61,184 nt of DNA, from assembly GCA_046046915.1 (NCBI GenBank), contig JBJOIT010000014.1, forward strand, positions 1-61,184, in the 5' to 3' direction. Origin of the DNA: JBEEJZ01 sp046046915. Lineage in GTDB: Bacteria; Pseudomonadota; Gammaproteobacteria; Burkholderiales; Burkholderiaceae_C. Under the pieces are notes generated by a model. That model was given only the letters and a program-made list of their open reading frames with translations, did not search any database and was not told the DNA's origin. Shown here piece after piece: positions 37,407-46,243 of the stretch. The position numbers and the translations under genes are program-made. The first letter of the stretch is position 1, and each line of letters starts with the position of its first letter.

Positions 37407-37870
37407 CACAGCACCCCGATCACATGAACTTCAAAGGTCACCGGCTGGCCTGCCAGAGGGTGATTGAAGTCAAACAACACAGCGTCGCCCCCCTCCTTGC
37501 TGGCCACCTGCATCACCACGCCGGCGTACTGCCCCTGGCCGTCAGGGGTGGGGAACTGCACCACGTCGCCGGCCTGGTAAACCTCGTGCGGGTCGCCCAG
37601 CTGGCGCATCAGACTGGCCGCCACCCACTGAATCATGTCGGGGTTGCGCTCGCCAAAGGCTGCACCGGCTGGCAGCTCAAATTGGGTGCGCGTGCCTTCT
37701 TCAAGGCCCAGCAAACATTGCTCCACGGCGGGAGACAGCTCGCCGGTACCCAAGGACAGGGTGGCTGGTTTCTCGTTGAAGGTGTTGATGACATCCCCCG
37801 CCGGACCCGACAAGCGGTAGTGCAGGGTCAGAAAGGAGTCGGCTTGAATACGGGCGGCAGAGGTGCTCAT
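37406..37870 (-). CDS. fkpB: FKBP-type peptidyl-prolyl isomerase, SlyD/FkpB group
   Basis: 154 aa. LTLHYRL at the start, TLSLGTGELSPAVEQCLLGLEEG and the insert region rich in FxxP patterns identify the short SlyD-like/FkpB isomerases that speed proline isomerisation and assist folding in the cytoplasm. The C terminus lacks the histidine-rich metal-binding tail of true SlyD. ATG 37870 (MSTSAARIQ) is preferred; the frame runs 59 residues further with no family sequence. Upstream of ispH in the same operon and divergent from radC. Confidence 0.9.
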   Translation of the reverse strand: MSTSAARIQADSFLTLHYRLSGPAGDVINTFNEKPATLSLGTGELSPAVEQCLLGLEEGTRTQFELPAGAAFGERNPDMIQWVAASLMRQLGDPHEVYQAGDVVQFPTPDGQGQYAGVVMQVASKEGGDAVLFDFNHPLAGQPVTFEVHVIGVL

Positions 37871-37953
37871 GAAAGTCTCGATAAACTGGCCCACATTGTA
37901 GAAAGCCCAGGTAAATGCCTGCCTGACAGCCGACTGCACACCACTGTCAAACC

Positions 37954-38679
37954 ATGTCCTTGCAACACCTGCCCCCAGACGCCCGCCCGCGCGAAAAAAT
38001 GCTGGCACGCGGCCCCGGCGCTCTGAGCGATGCCGAGCTTTTGGCACTGCTGCTGCGCACCGGCATCCAGGGCAAGGGTGTCTTGCAGATGGCCGATGAA
38101 CTGTTGCGGCTCAAGCCGGGTAAAAACACAGGTTCGAACATTCCCGCGTTGACCAGCCCTAGTTTTGACGGCATTGCCGGCTTGCTCAACGCCACCATGG
38201 AAGATTTGCGCCAGGTGCCTGGGCTGGGGCCTGCCAAGTGCGCAGAGATTTTGGCCGTGCTGGAGCTGGCACGCCGCGCCACGGCCCAGCAACTCAAAGA
38301 GCGCCCGGTGTTTGCCAGCCCGGACACGGTCAAGCAATATTTCCAGCTGCACCTGGCCGCCAGGGATCGCGAAGTGTTTGCCGTGCTGTTTCTGGACGTG
38401 CAAAACCGGCACATCACCATGGAAGAAATGTTTCAAGGTACTTTGTCGCAAACCAGTGTTTACCCGCGTGAAGTGGTCAAGCGCGCCCTGCGGCTCGAGG
38501 CCAGTGCCGTGGTGCTGGCGCACAACCACCCCAGCGGCTCGGTGCAGCCCTCAGGGGCGGACGAAGCCCTGACGCGCACCCTGAAAGCCGCCCTGGCGCT
38601 GGTGGATGTGCGCGTGCTGGACCACGTCATCGTCGGACCGGGGCAGGCGCTGTCCATGGCCGAGAAAGGTTACTTGTGA
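37954..38679 (+). CDS. radC: RadC-family JAB-domain protein
   Basis: 241 aa. A helix-hairpin-helix-like N-terminal part (RGPGALSDAELLALLLRTG and LRQVPGLGPAKC) precedes the MPN/JAMM domain with its metal motif HNHPSGSVQPSGAD, where the histidines, Ser and Asp form the zinc site. Its early name, DNA repair protein, is not well supported in E. coli and the actual role is unsettled. It overlaps the next gene at GTGA, so the pair is one operon. Confidence 0.95.
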   Translation: MSLQHLPPDARPREKMLARGPGALSDAELLALLLRTGIQGKGVLQMADELLRLKPGKNTGSNIPALTSPSFDGIAGLLNATMEDLRQVPGLGPAKCAEILAVLELARRATAQQLKERPVFASPDTVKQYFQLHLAARDREVFAVLFLDVQNRHITMEEMFQGTLSQTSVYPREVVKRALRLEASAVVLAHNHPSGSVQPSGADEALTRTLKAALALVDVRVLDHVIVGPGQALSMAEKGYL

Positions 38680-39353
38680 GCGCGGGCAAGCCCAAGGCCA
38701 GCCTGCGCATCGGGCACCTGGCCGATCTCAAGCAGGTCAAGAAAGCCCTGGCCGAGCAGGCCGAGCAACGCGCACTAGAGGCCGCACGGCAGGCACAGCA
38801 AAAAACCCAGCGTGCACTGGAGAGCAATCTTTTTGCACTGGCTGCCGGCGCGGTCAATCCCCTGCCCGACCGCCGCAAGGCCGAGCTCAAGAAGCCGCCG
38901 CCCGAGCCCTTGCCGCTGCAGCAGCAAAAAGACGACGAAGCGGTGCTGCAAGAGGCCATCAGCGACGAGTTTGATGTGAGCACCCTGCTGGACGTGGATG
39001 AGCACCTGAGCTTTCGGCGCCCCGGCATCGGCACCGATATCACCCGCAAACTGCGCCGGGGGGACTGGAGCATTCAGCGCCAGCTCGACCTGCACGGCCT
39101 GCGCACCGAGGAAGCCCGCGAGGCGCTGGGGCAATTCATCCGCGACGTGACCAAACAGGGGCTGCGCTGCGTTCGCGTGGTTCACGGCAAGGGCCTGGGT
39201 TCACCCGGCAAGGCGCCGGTGCTCAAAAGCCGCGTGCACAGTTGGCTGGTACAGAAGAAGGAAATTTTGGCCTTTGTGCAGGCCCGCCCGGCAGAAGGCG
39301 GCGCCGGTGCGCTGGTGGTTTTGCTGCAGGCGGGGCCAGCGGCGCAAAAGTAA
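38676..39353 (+). CDS. Smr-domain protein
   Basis: 225 aa. The first 70 residues form a charged Ala/Glu/Gln-rich helix. The C-terminal Smr domain has LDLHGLRTEEAREAL, CVRVVHGKGLGS and the closing VHSWL, the normal motif set (LDLHG, HGKG). Smr domains nick or cleave DNA or RNA; free-standing ones are similar to E. coli SmrA/SmrB. SmrB is involved in ribosome collision rescue, but which role applies here is unknown. Start is GTG, overlapping the radC stop. Confidence 0.9.
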   Translation: MSAGKPKASLRIGHLADLKQVKKALAEQAEQRALEAARQAQQKTQRALESNLFALAAGAVNPLPDRRKAELKKPPPEPLPLQQQKDDEAVLQEAISDEFDVSTLLDVDEHLSFRRPGIGTDITRKLRRGDWSIQRQLDLHGLRTEEAREALGQFIRDVTKQGLRCVRVVHGKGLGSPGKAPVLKSRVHSWLVQKKEILAFVQARPAEGGAGALVVLLQAGPAAQK

Positions 39354-39366
39354 GCGCCTATCGGTC

Positions 39367-39780
39367 TCAGATGCCCTTGTTGCGCATCCAATCTGCGGTG
39401 CCCATAAAGCTCTCGCGAAGGCGCTGGCGCAAGGTCTCGTCCACACCGGTCTCACCCATGGCCTGATCCATGCACGCCACCCATTGGTCCCGCTCCTGAA
39501 TGCCAATGGCAAAAGGCATGTGGCGCATGCGCAATCTGGGGTGGCCAAACTGGTCGGTGTAATAGTTGGGCCCACCCAGCCAGCCACACAAAAACCAGAA
39601 CAGCTTTTGCCGCGCAGTGTCGAGAGTGTTACCGTGCGCTGCCCGCAGCTCGGCATAAGCCGGCTCCAGATCCATCAGGTCGTAAAACCGCTCGGTGAGC
39701 GCCTTGACGCGGTCTTCACCGCCTATCCATTCGAAGGGAGTCTGTGCCGTTGGGCTCTCAGAGGGCGAGGGTTCCTGCAT
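39367..39780 (-). CDS. Group II truncated haemoglobin
   Basis: 137 aa. The 2-on-2 globin fold of group II is shown by the FYDLMD motif with the B10 Tyr, FLCGWLGGPNYYTDQFGHPRLRMRH holding the proximal His in LRMRH, and the conserved Trp in DQWVACM. The function is probably oxygen or nitric-oxide handling. It is convergent with the Smr gene (13 bases apart) and 24 bases upstream of the FtsX-like permease gene's end. Confidence 0.92.
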   Translation of the reverse strand: MQEPSPSESPTAQTPFEWIGGEDRVKALTERFYDLMDLEPAYAELRAAHGNTLDTARQKLFWFLCGWLGGPNYYTDQFGHPRLRMRHMPFAIGIQERDQWVACMDQAMGETGVDETLRQRLRESFMGTADWMRNKGI

Positions 39781-39804
39781 TTTTGTCCTGACAAATCAAA
39801 CTAT

Positions 39805-42324
39805 TCATTGCGCCGCGCGGCGCAGCGTTTGCATCACTGGCCGGCGCAATACCTCACGCAGGCCCCACCAGCCGGCGGCCAAGGCTAACAAGGCACCCGC
39901 CAGAGAACCCAACACGGGCACCCACAAAGACAGCACCCATTCAAATTCGAACACGTAGCGCGCCAGCGCCCAGCCCACCGCCGATGCAACGACGGACGCC
40001 AACAGGCCCGCCAGCAGGCCGACGCCGACCAGTTCGGCCCGCTGCACCTGGCGCAACAGGGTGTTTTGTGCCCCCACCGCCCGCATGATGGCGAACTCGC
40101 GGGCGCGCTCCTCGCGGGTGGCGGTGACGGCTGCAAACAGCACCACCAGGCCGGCGGCCAGCGTGAAACCAAACAAAAATTCCACCGCCCGGATCACCTG
40201 GTCCAGCACCCGCTGGATCTGACTGATGGTGAGTGTGGTGTCCACCACCGTCACGTTAGGGAACTCACGCACCAGGGCATTGTCAAAACCTGGCGTGGCA
40301 GGCGCCCTGAAGGCCGTCATGTACGTGGCGGGCACATTTGGCAGCTGGGCCACCGGGTACATCACAAAAAAGTTAGCGCGCATGGTGCCCCAGTCCACCT
40401 TGCGTAGTGAAGTAATGCGCGAATCGGTGAGCACTCCACCCACGTCAAAGCGCAAGGAATCCCCCAGTTTCAGGTTCAAGGTCTTGGCTATGCCCTCCTC
40501 CACACTGACGGCACCAGCCTCTTCGGCTTGCCAGCGGCCCGCCACCACGATGTTGCGGTCAGGCGCCTGGGCGCTGTGGGAGATGTTGAATTCGCGGTCC
40601 ACCAGCCGGCGTGCCCTTTCATCGCTGAAATCCTCGGGCGACACCGCTTGGTCATTGATCGCCACCAAACGGCCGCGGATCATGGGGTACCAATCGAAGC
40701 TGCTCACTCCGCGCGTGCGCAGGCCCTGCGCAAAGGCATCGCCCTGCTCCGGCATGATGTTGATGACAAATCGGTTGGGGGCATCCGCCGGCGTGGCCTG
40801 GCGCCAGCTGTTGACGAGATCGGTGCGCAGTAGCACCAGCAGCACCAGCGCCAGCAAACCCACCGCCAGCGCGCTGACCTGCACCACCGCATAGGCCGGA
40901 CGGGCCGAGATTTGGCGCGTGGCCAGCACCAGCCAGCGTGGAGCGGTGGTTTCATTGACCACACGGCGCAAAGCCAGCACCGCCAGCCAGCTCATGCCGG
41001 CAAACACCGCCACGGCGGCCGCAAAACCACCCACAGCGATCAGGCCCAGCGCAGCATCACTGCTGGCGACCATGAGCAAGGCGGCAAAACCACTTACACC
41101 CAGGGCGAGCACGCCGGTAGAGGCCGGCTTGAGCCCTCCCACGTCGCGCCGGATCACCCGCAGCGGGGGCACCTGCGCCAGTTGCAGAACCGGCGGCAGT
41201 CCAAAGGCCAGCAGCAGTGTCAGGCCCATGCCCAGCCCCAAGCCCACTGGCCACACCGTGGGCGGCGGCAGTGAGCCATCGACCAAACCAGCGAGCAGCA
41301 GCACAAACACATGGTGCACGGCATAGCCCGCGGCAACGCCTGCCGCGCTGGCCGCCAAACCGATCAAAGCAAACTCAAAGGCATAGGCCAGGGCGATGGT
41401 GCGTTGGCTCAGGCCCAGCACCCGCAGCATGGCGCAGTCGTCCAGATGGTTGGCCGCAAAGCCACGCGCGGCCAGGGCCACGGCTACCGCACTGAGCAAC
41501 GCCGCCAGCAAAGCCACCAAACGCAAAAATTTGTCGGCGCGGTCCAGCGTGCGGCTCATCTCGGGCCTGCCGCCCTCCAGCGATTCGAGCCGAACCCCGT
41601 GCACATCAGACTTTTTGAGTTCGAGCGTGGCCCAGGCCACATAAGACTTGACTTCGATGTCTTCCCCGGCAATGGCGGTGCGGTAGCTCACCCGGCTGGC
41701 CGGTTGCACCAAGCCGGTGGCGTCCAAATCGGTGCGGTGCATCATCACGCGCGGGGCAAAGTTCATGAATCCGGCCCCACGGTCAGGCTCGGTCACCAGA
41801 ATGCGGCCCAACTTGAAGGCAGAGTTGCCCAGCAGCAGTGTGTCGCCTACGGCCAGATTCAGGGCGTCGAGCAAGGGCGACTCGACCCAAACCTCGCCCG
41901 GTACAGGGATGTCACGGGTGGGCGCTTCAGGCTCACCGGGCCGGGAGGTTACTTTGAGAGTGCCACGCAAGGGGTAACCTTGCTCAACAGCCTTCAGGGC
42001 CACGAGTTTGCTGGCGCCGCCTTGCTCGTCAGGGGCTCGCGCCATGGTCGGGAAACCCAGCGTGCCCACCACCTGCAGGTTTTGCGACCGCGCCCGGGTC
42101 AGCATGGCCTCGGGTGGCGGGTTGTCGCTCACGATGACCGCATCGCCACCCAGCAACTGCCGTGCATCCCGCTGCAAGCCGCCTTGCAGCCTGTCCGCAA
42201 AAAAGCCCACCGCCGTCAACGCAGCCACTGCCAAGGTCACCGCCACAAGCAGCAAACGCAGTTCACCCGCCCGCAAGTCCCGCCACAAGGTGCGCCAGCC
42301 CAGGCGCCAAAAAGAGATCATCAT
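39805..42324 (-). CDS. Large FtsX-like ABC permease (YbbP type)
   Basis: 839 aa with one membrane helix at the start (about 20-42) and groups of helices around 270-440 and the last 170 residues, flanking periplasmic domains. The two FtsX repeats (MLRVLGLSQRTIALAYAFEF and MRAVGAQNTLLRQVQRAELVGVG) match the YbbP/DUF214 permeases, which normally pair with a YbbA-type ATPase and export or mobilise lipoprotein-like or toxic compounds. The pairing ATPase gene is not adjacent, so it must be elsewhere or shared. The start is MMISFW at 42324 (or the second Met). Confidence 0.85.
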   Translation of the reverse strand: MMISFWRLGWRTLWRDLRAGELRLLLVAVTLAVAALTAVGFFADRLQGGLQRDARQLLGGDAVIVSDNPPPEAMLTRARSQNLQVVGTLGFPTMARAPDEQGGASKLVALKAVEQGYPLRGTLKVTSRPGEPEAPTRDIPVPGEVWVESPLLDALNLAVGDTLLLGNSAFKLGRILVTEPDRGAGFMNFAPRVMMHRTDLDATGLVQPASRVSYRTAIAGEDIEVKSYVAWATLELKKSDVHGVRLESLEGGRPEMSRTLDRADKFLRLVALLAALLSAVAVALAARGFAANHLDDCAMLRVLGLSQRTIALAYAFEFALIGLAASAAGVAAGYAVHHVFVLLLAGLVDGSLPPPTVWPVGLGLGMGLTLLLAFGLPPVLQLAQVPPLRVIRRDVGGLKPASTGVLALGVSGFAALLMVASSDAALGLIAVGGFAAAVAVFAGMSWLAVLALRRVVNETTAPRWLVLATRQISARPAYAVVQVSALAVGLLALVLLVLLRTDLVNSWRQATPADAPNRFVINIMPEQGDAFAQGLRTRGVSSFDWYPMIRGRLVAINDQAVSPEDFSDERARRLVDREFNISHSAQAPDRNIVVAGRWQAEEAGAVSVEEGIAKTLNLKLGDSLRFDVGGVLTDSRITSLRKVDWGTMRANFFVMYPVAQLPNVPATYMTAFRAPATPGFDNALVREFPNVTVVDTTLTISQIQRVLDQVIRAVEFLFGFTLAAGLVVLFAAVTATREERAREFAIMRAVGAQNTLLRQVQRAELVGVGLLAGLLASVVASAVGWALARYVFEFEWVLSLWVPVLGSLAGALLALAAGWWGLREVLRRPVMQTLRRAAQ

Positions 42325-42347
42325 CCCGCTACATTAGCGCACTTGTG

Positions 42348-43214
42348 TTAACCGGCGCTGCGCAATGATTTGCCGGCGAGTTCCGGCTCCAGCACCAGCC
42401 GCTCTTGTGCGCTGTAGCAGAGAAAGTGCTTATTCGTGGCGCGGCCTATGGCGCACAGGCCTACGCGCTGGGCCACCATCAGGCCCATTTGTGTGATGCC
42501 ACTGCGCGACACCACCACCGGCACGCCCATTTGTGCCGACTTGATCACCATCTCGCTGGTCAGGCGGCCCGTGGTGTAGAACACGAAATCGCCTTTTGGG
42601 GGGAGCGCTTGCATCCACAGCCAGCCCGCGATCGTGTCGATGGCGTTGTGGCGGCCCACATCCTCCACAAACAAGAGCATCTCATCGCCACTGAAAAGCG
42701 CGCAGCCGTGCACCGAGCCGGCCGATTTGTAGGTGCTTTCCTGCAGACGAATGGCATTGACGATGCCGTACAGGCGCGACTGCGTCAGCTGCGCGGCCGG
42801 GAGCGCAATGTTTTCAATGTCTGCCATCAGGTCACCAAACACGCTGCCTTGGCCGCAACCGGTGGTCACCACACGTTTGGCCGTTTTGGCCTCGATGTTG
42901 GCAATGCCGTGGCGGGTTTTGACCGCAGCGGCGCCCACATCCCAGTCGACTGTGATGGATTCGATGTCGTGCACCGAGGCAATCAAACGTTGGTTGCGCA
43001 AAAAGCCCAGCACCAGCCACTCTGGGTGAGCGCCGAGGGTCATCAGAGTGACGAGTTCGCGCTTGTCCAAATACACCGTCAGCGCCCGCTCGGACGGAAT
43101 GGCCACCCGCACCTGCTCACCAAACTCGTTGAGCGCGCTCAGTTCATGGATGAGCGGCGCCTGGGCCTGAGTCAGCCGGGGCCACTGCGCCAGCAAATGG
43201 GGGAGTGCACTCAA
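42348..43214 (-). CDS. fdhD: Formate dehydrogenase accessory sulfurtransferase
   Basis: 288 aa. FdhD passes sulfur to the molybdenum cofactor, giving the terminal sulfido ligand that formate dehydrogenases need. Family segments PSERALTVYLDKRELVTLM, SAGSVHGCALF, VEDVGRHNAIDTIAGW and FYTTGRLTSEMVIKSA are present. The usual CxxC near residue 120 of E. coli FdhD appears here as TTGCGQGSVF, with one cysteine only; the second position is Gly. The start is TTG 43214, overlapping the fdsA stop as TTGA; no ATG or GTG suits. Longer in-frame versions lie inside fdsA. Confidence 0.9.
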   Translation of the reverse strand: MSALPHLLAQWPRLTQAQAPLIHELSALNEFGEQVRVAIPSERALTVYLDKRELVTLMTLGAHPEWLVLGFLRNQRLIASVHDIESITVDWDVGAAAVKTRHGIANIEAKTAKRVVTTGCGQGSVFGDLMADIENIALPAAQLTQSRLYGIVNAIRLQESTYKSAGSVHGCALFSGDEMLLFVEDVGRHNAIDTIAGWLWMQALPPKGDFVFYTTGRLTSEMVIKSAQMGVPVVVSRSGITQMGLMVAQRVGLCAIGRATNKHFLCYSAQERLVLEPELAGKSLRSAG

Positions 43215-46200
43215 TGGATGCCCGCCCCTGCCGCCGTGCCATACCCTGGCACCAGGGCAGCATGCCCGCCCCGGCGTATTGCCACCGCGCAGTACTTGAA
43301 CTCGGGAATCTTGCCAAACGGGTCTAGCGCCGCATTGGTCATCAGATTGGCTGCCGCCTCGTAATAGGCGAACGGGATGAACACCGCGCCACGTGGCGTG
43401 CCGTCGTCCCGGCGCACATGCAGCGCCACCTGGCCGCGCCGCGACTGAACCGTGATGACGTCGCCAGGCGCCAAGCCCAGGGTTTGCAGATCGTCGCCGC
43501 ACATGGACGCGGTGGCTATAGGCTCCAGCGCGTCCAGTACCACGGCGCGGCGGGTCATGCTGCCGGTGTGCCAGTGCTCCAGCTGCCGCCCCGTGATGAG
43601 CACAAAGGGAAACTCGGCATCCGGGCGCTCATTAGCCGGGATGATGTCAGCCGGCACCAGGTGCACGCGACCATCGTCGGTGGCAAAGTGGTCGATAAAG
43701 ACGGTGGGTGCGCCCGGATCGTCCTCACTCAGGCAAGGGTAGGTCACGCTGGATTCCCGCTGCAGCCGCTCCCAGGTGATGCCCGAAATGGCAGCATGCA
43801 TTGCCTGGCGCATTTCCTCGTAGACCTCGGCCACCCCGTGATCCGGCCCCTCGTAGCCACAGGCCAAAGGACGCGCGCGCCCGGACTGTGCCTCAGGCAA
43901 GTGCCCAGCGTGGCGTCCCACTCTTTGGGCCATTTCCTGGATGATCCACAGGTCGGCCCTGGCCTGCCCCGGCGGGGTGATGGCTTGCTGTCCCAACTGC
44001 ACCATGCGGTCTGTGTTGCTGACCGTTCCGGTCTTCTCGGGCCAGGCCGTGGCGGGCAGCACCACGTCGGCCAGCCAGGCGGTTTCGGTCATGAAGATGT
44101 CTTGCACCACCAGATGATCCAGACTGGCCAGCGCGTGGCGGGCGTGGTTCAGGTCGGGGTCACTCATGGCGGGGTTTTCGCCCATGATGTACATGCCGCG
44201 CACCTTGTGCGGGTCACTGTCTGGCGCCAAGGCCTTGTGCATGATCTCTACCACGGTGTAGCCGGCCTGATCGTCAAGTGTTGCACCCCAGAAGCTCTCG
44301 AACCAGTCGTGCGTCTCCTTGTGAGTGACGCGCTGGTAGTTGGGATACATCATGGGGATCAAACCCGCATCGCTGGCGCCCTGCACATTGTTCTGGCCAC
44401 GCAAGGGGTGCAAGCCCGAACCAGGCTTGCCAATTTGCCCGGTGACGGTGCTCAGCGCAATCAGGCAGCGTGCGTTGTCAGTGCCATGCACGTGCTGACT
44501 CACGCCCATGCCCCACAGAATCATGGCGCCCTTGGTTGTGGCAAATTCACGCGCCACTTCGCGCAGGGTTTGCGCTGGCACGCCGCAAATGGGCTCCATC
44601 GCCTCGGGGCTGTAGCCTTTGACGTTCTCTCGCAGAGCCTCAAAATTTTTGGCCCGTCGAGCGATGAAGTCCTGGTCGGCCAGGCCCTCCTCGATCACGG
44701 TGTGGATCAGGGCATTGAGCATGGCCACATCGGTATCAGGCTTGAACTGCAGCGTGCGCCAGGCGTGCTTGCCGATGTCGGTCACGCGCGGGTCGGCCAA
44801 CACGATCTTGGCGCCCTTTTTGACGGCGTTCTTCATCCACGTCGCGGCCACCGGGTGGTTGGTGGTGGGGTTGGAGCCAATCACGAAAATCAGGCCGGCG
44901 TACGCCACGTCGTTGACCTGGTTGCTCACCGCCGCCGAGCCCACACCCTCCAAAAGCGCCGCCACGCTGGAGGCATGGCACAGGCGGGTGCAGTGGTCCA
45001 CATTGTTGGAGCCAAAGCCGGTGCGCACCAGCTTCTGGAACAGGTAAGCCTCCTCATTGCTGCCCTTGGCCGAGCCAAACCCTGCCAGCGCCTTGTGGCC
45101 ATGGGCGTCGCGCAAGTCTTTGAGCTTGCCAGCCCCCAGCGCCAGCGCCTCTTCCCAGCTGGCCTCGCGGAACACGTCCGACCAGTCTGCTGTGTCGCGG
45201 TTCAAGTGGTTGAGCGCCTCTGGGTCCTTGGGTACACCGGCCTTGCGGATGAGCGGCACGGTCAGGCGCTGCGGGCTGTGGGCGTAGTCAAAGCCAAAGC
45301 GACCCTTGACGCACAAACGGTTGTGGTTGGCGGGGCCATCGCGTCCATCCACGCTGACGATTTTGTTGTCCTTGACGTTGTAGGTCAGCAAACAGCCCAC
45401 ACCGCAGAAGGGACACACCGAATCGACTTTCTTGTCCACCACCTGGCTACCGATCTGGGTTTTGGGCATCAGCGCGCCAGTGGGGCAGGCCTGCACGCAC
45501 TCGCCACAGGCCACGCAGGTGCTGTCACCCATGGGGTCGGCCAGGTCAAACACGATCTGGCTGTGGCTGCCCCGCTGGGCGTAGCCGATCACGTCGTTCA
45601 CCTGCTCTTCACGGCAGGCACGCACACAGCGGTTGCACTGGATGCAGGCGTCAAGGTTGACGGCCATGGCGGGGTGCGAGACATCGGTGGCGGGTTGTTC
45701 GCGGCGCAGCGCCCGCAAGGCCGGGCGCACCGTCACGTTCATGCGCGCAGCCCAGTCACTCAGTTCGCCGTGTTGGCCGGTAGATAACACTGCACCAGCT
45801 GCTGCGCTGGGGGCTATGCCGGGAGCCGATTTGGCGCTTGCGTATGAGGCTCCCGGCATAGCCCCCAGCGCAGCAGCGTCAAAAGGCTCAACGGCATCAT
45901 TCCATTTGTAACCCGCATCTGGCATGTCGGACAGCAGCATCTCCAGCACCATCTTCTGGCTCTTGGTGGCGCGCTCGCTGGTGGCTTGCACCTCCATGCC
46001 CGCCGTCACATTGCGGCAGCAGCTGGGGGCCAGGGTGCGCTCGCCCTTGATCTCGACCACACAAGCGCGGCAGTTGCCGTCGGGGCGCAAGCCGTCCTTG
46101 TAGCAAAGATGGGGAATGTCCACGCCGTTGCGCTCGGCGGCCTTGAAGATGGTTTCGCCATCAAAAGCCGTCACAGGCTGGCCATCGAGCAAGAAGCTGA

Positions 46201-46243
46201 TGGTGCGGGGGGTGATCTCCTCGGGTCGGGCGGGGGCGTTCAT
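43211..46243 (-). CDS. fdsA: NAD-dependent formate dehydrogenase, catalytic alpha subunit
   Basis: 1010 aa molybdenum subunit that oxidises formate to CO2. N-terminal [2Fe-2S] ligands C47, C58, C61 and C75; two ferredoxin-like [4Fe-4S] sites CIQCNRCVRAC (199-209) and CVACGECVQAC (242-252); Mo-domain [4Fe-4S] CPFCGVGC (276-283); active-site CH pair in CTRLCHASS (Cys421-His422). Residues about 121-152 form an Ala/Gly/Pro-rich insert absent from relatives as I remember them, encoded by an 80-bp perfect palindrome with a loop (45798-45877). Start ATG 46243 overlaps the preceding stop. It works with the FdsGB fusion upstream, which takes the electrons to NAD+. Confidence 0.93.
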   Translation of the reverse strand: MNAPARPEEITPRTISFLLDGQPVTAFDGETIFKAAERNGVDIPHLCYKDGLRPDGNCRACVVEIKGERTLAPSCCRNVTAGMEVQATSERATKSQKMVLEMLLSDMPDAGYKWNDAVEPFDAAALGAMPGASYASAKSAPGIAPSAAAGAVLSTGQHGELSDWAARMNVTVRPALRALRREQPATDVSHPAMAVNLDACIQCNRCVRACREEQVNDVIGYAQRGSHSQIVFDLADPMGDSTCVACGECVQACPTGALMPKTQIGSQVVDKKVDSVCPFCGVGCLLTYNVKDNKIVSVDGRDGPANHNRLCVKGRFGFDYAHSPQRLTVPLIRKAGVPKDPEALNHLNRDTADWSDVFREASWEEALALGAGKLKDLRDAHGHKALAGFGSAKGSNEEAYLFQKLVRTGFGSNNVDHCTRLCHASSVAALLEGVGSAAVSNQVNDVAYAGLIFVIGSNPTTNHPVAATWMKNAVKKGAKIVLADPRVTDIGKHAWRTLQFKPDTDVAMLNALIHTVIEEGLADQDFIARRAKNFEALRENVKGYSPEAMEPICGVPAQTLREVAREFATTKGAMILWGMGVSQHVHGTDNARCLIALSTVTGQIGKPGSGLHPLRGQNNVQGASDAGLIPMMYPNYQRVTHKETHDWFESFWGATLDDQAGYTVVEIMHKALAPDSDPHKVRGMYIMGENPAMSDPDLNHARHALASLDHLVVQDIFMTETAWLADVVLPATAWPEKTGTVSNTDRMVQLGQQAITPPGQARADLWIIQEMAQRVGRHAGHLPEAQSGRARPLACGYEGPDHGVAEVYEEMRQAMHAAISGITWERLQRESSVTYPCLSEDDPGAPTVFIDHFATDDGRVHLVPADIIPANERPDAEFPFVLITGRQLEHWHTGSMTRRAVVLDALEPIATASMCGDDLQTLGLAPGDVITVQSRRGQVALHVRRDDGTPRGAVFIPFAYYEAAANLMTNAALDPFGKIPEFKYCAVAIRRGGHAALVPGYGTAAGAGIH
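45798..45877. repeat. Perfect 30-bp inverted repeat inserted in frame in fdsA
   Basis: Left arm 45798-45827 and right arm 45848-45877 are exact reverse complements over 30 bases; the loop is 20 bases. The left arm begins GCTGCTGCGCTGGGGGCT, and the right arm ends CCCCCAGCGCAGCAGC. The insertion keeps the reading frame and encodes DAAALGAMPG and APGIAPSAAAG-like segments. It recalls the Rickettsia palindromic elements that sit in genes in frame. Confidence 0.9.

Noticed and set aside
43418..45787. A 789-codon open frame on the + strand over fdsA
   Set aside because: No recognisable motif, and it is antisense to a gene with a full set of Fe-S and molybdenum-site motifs.
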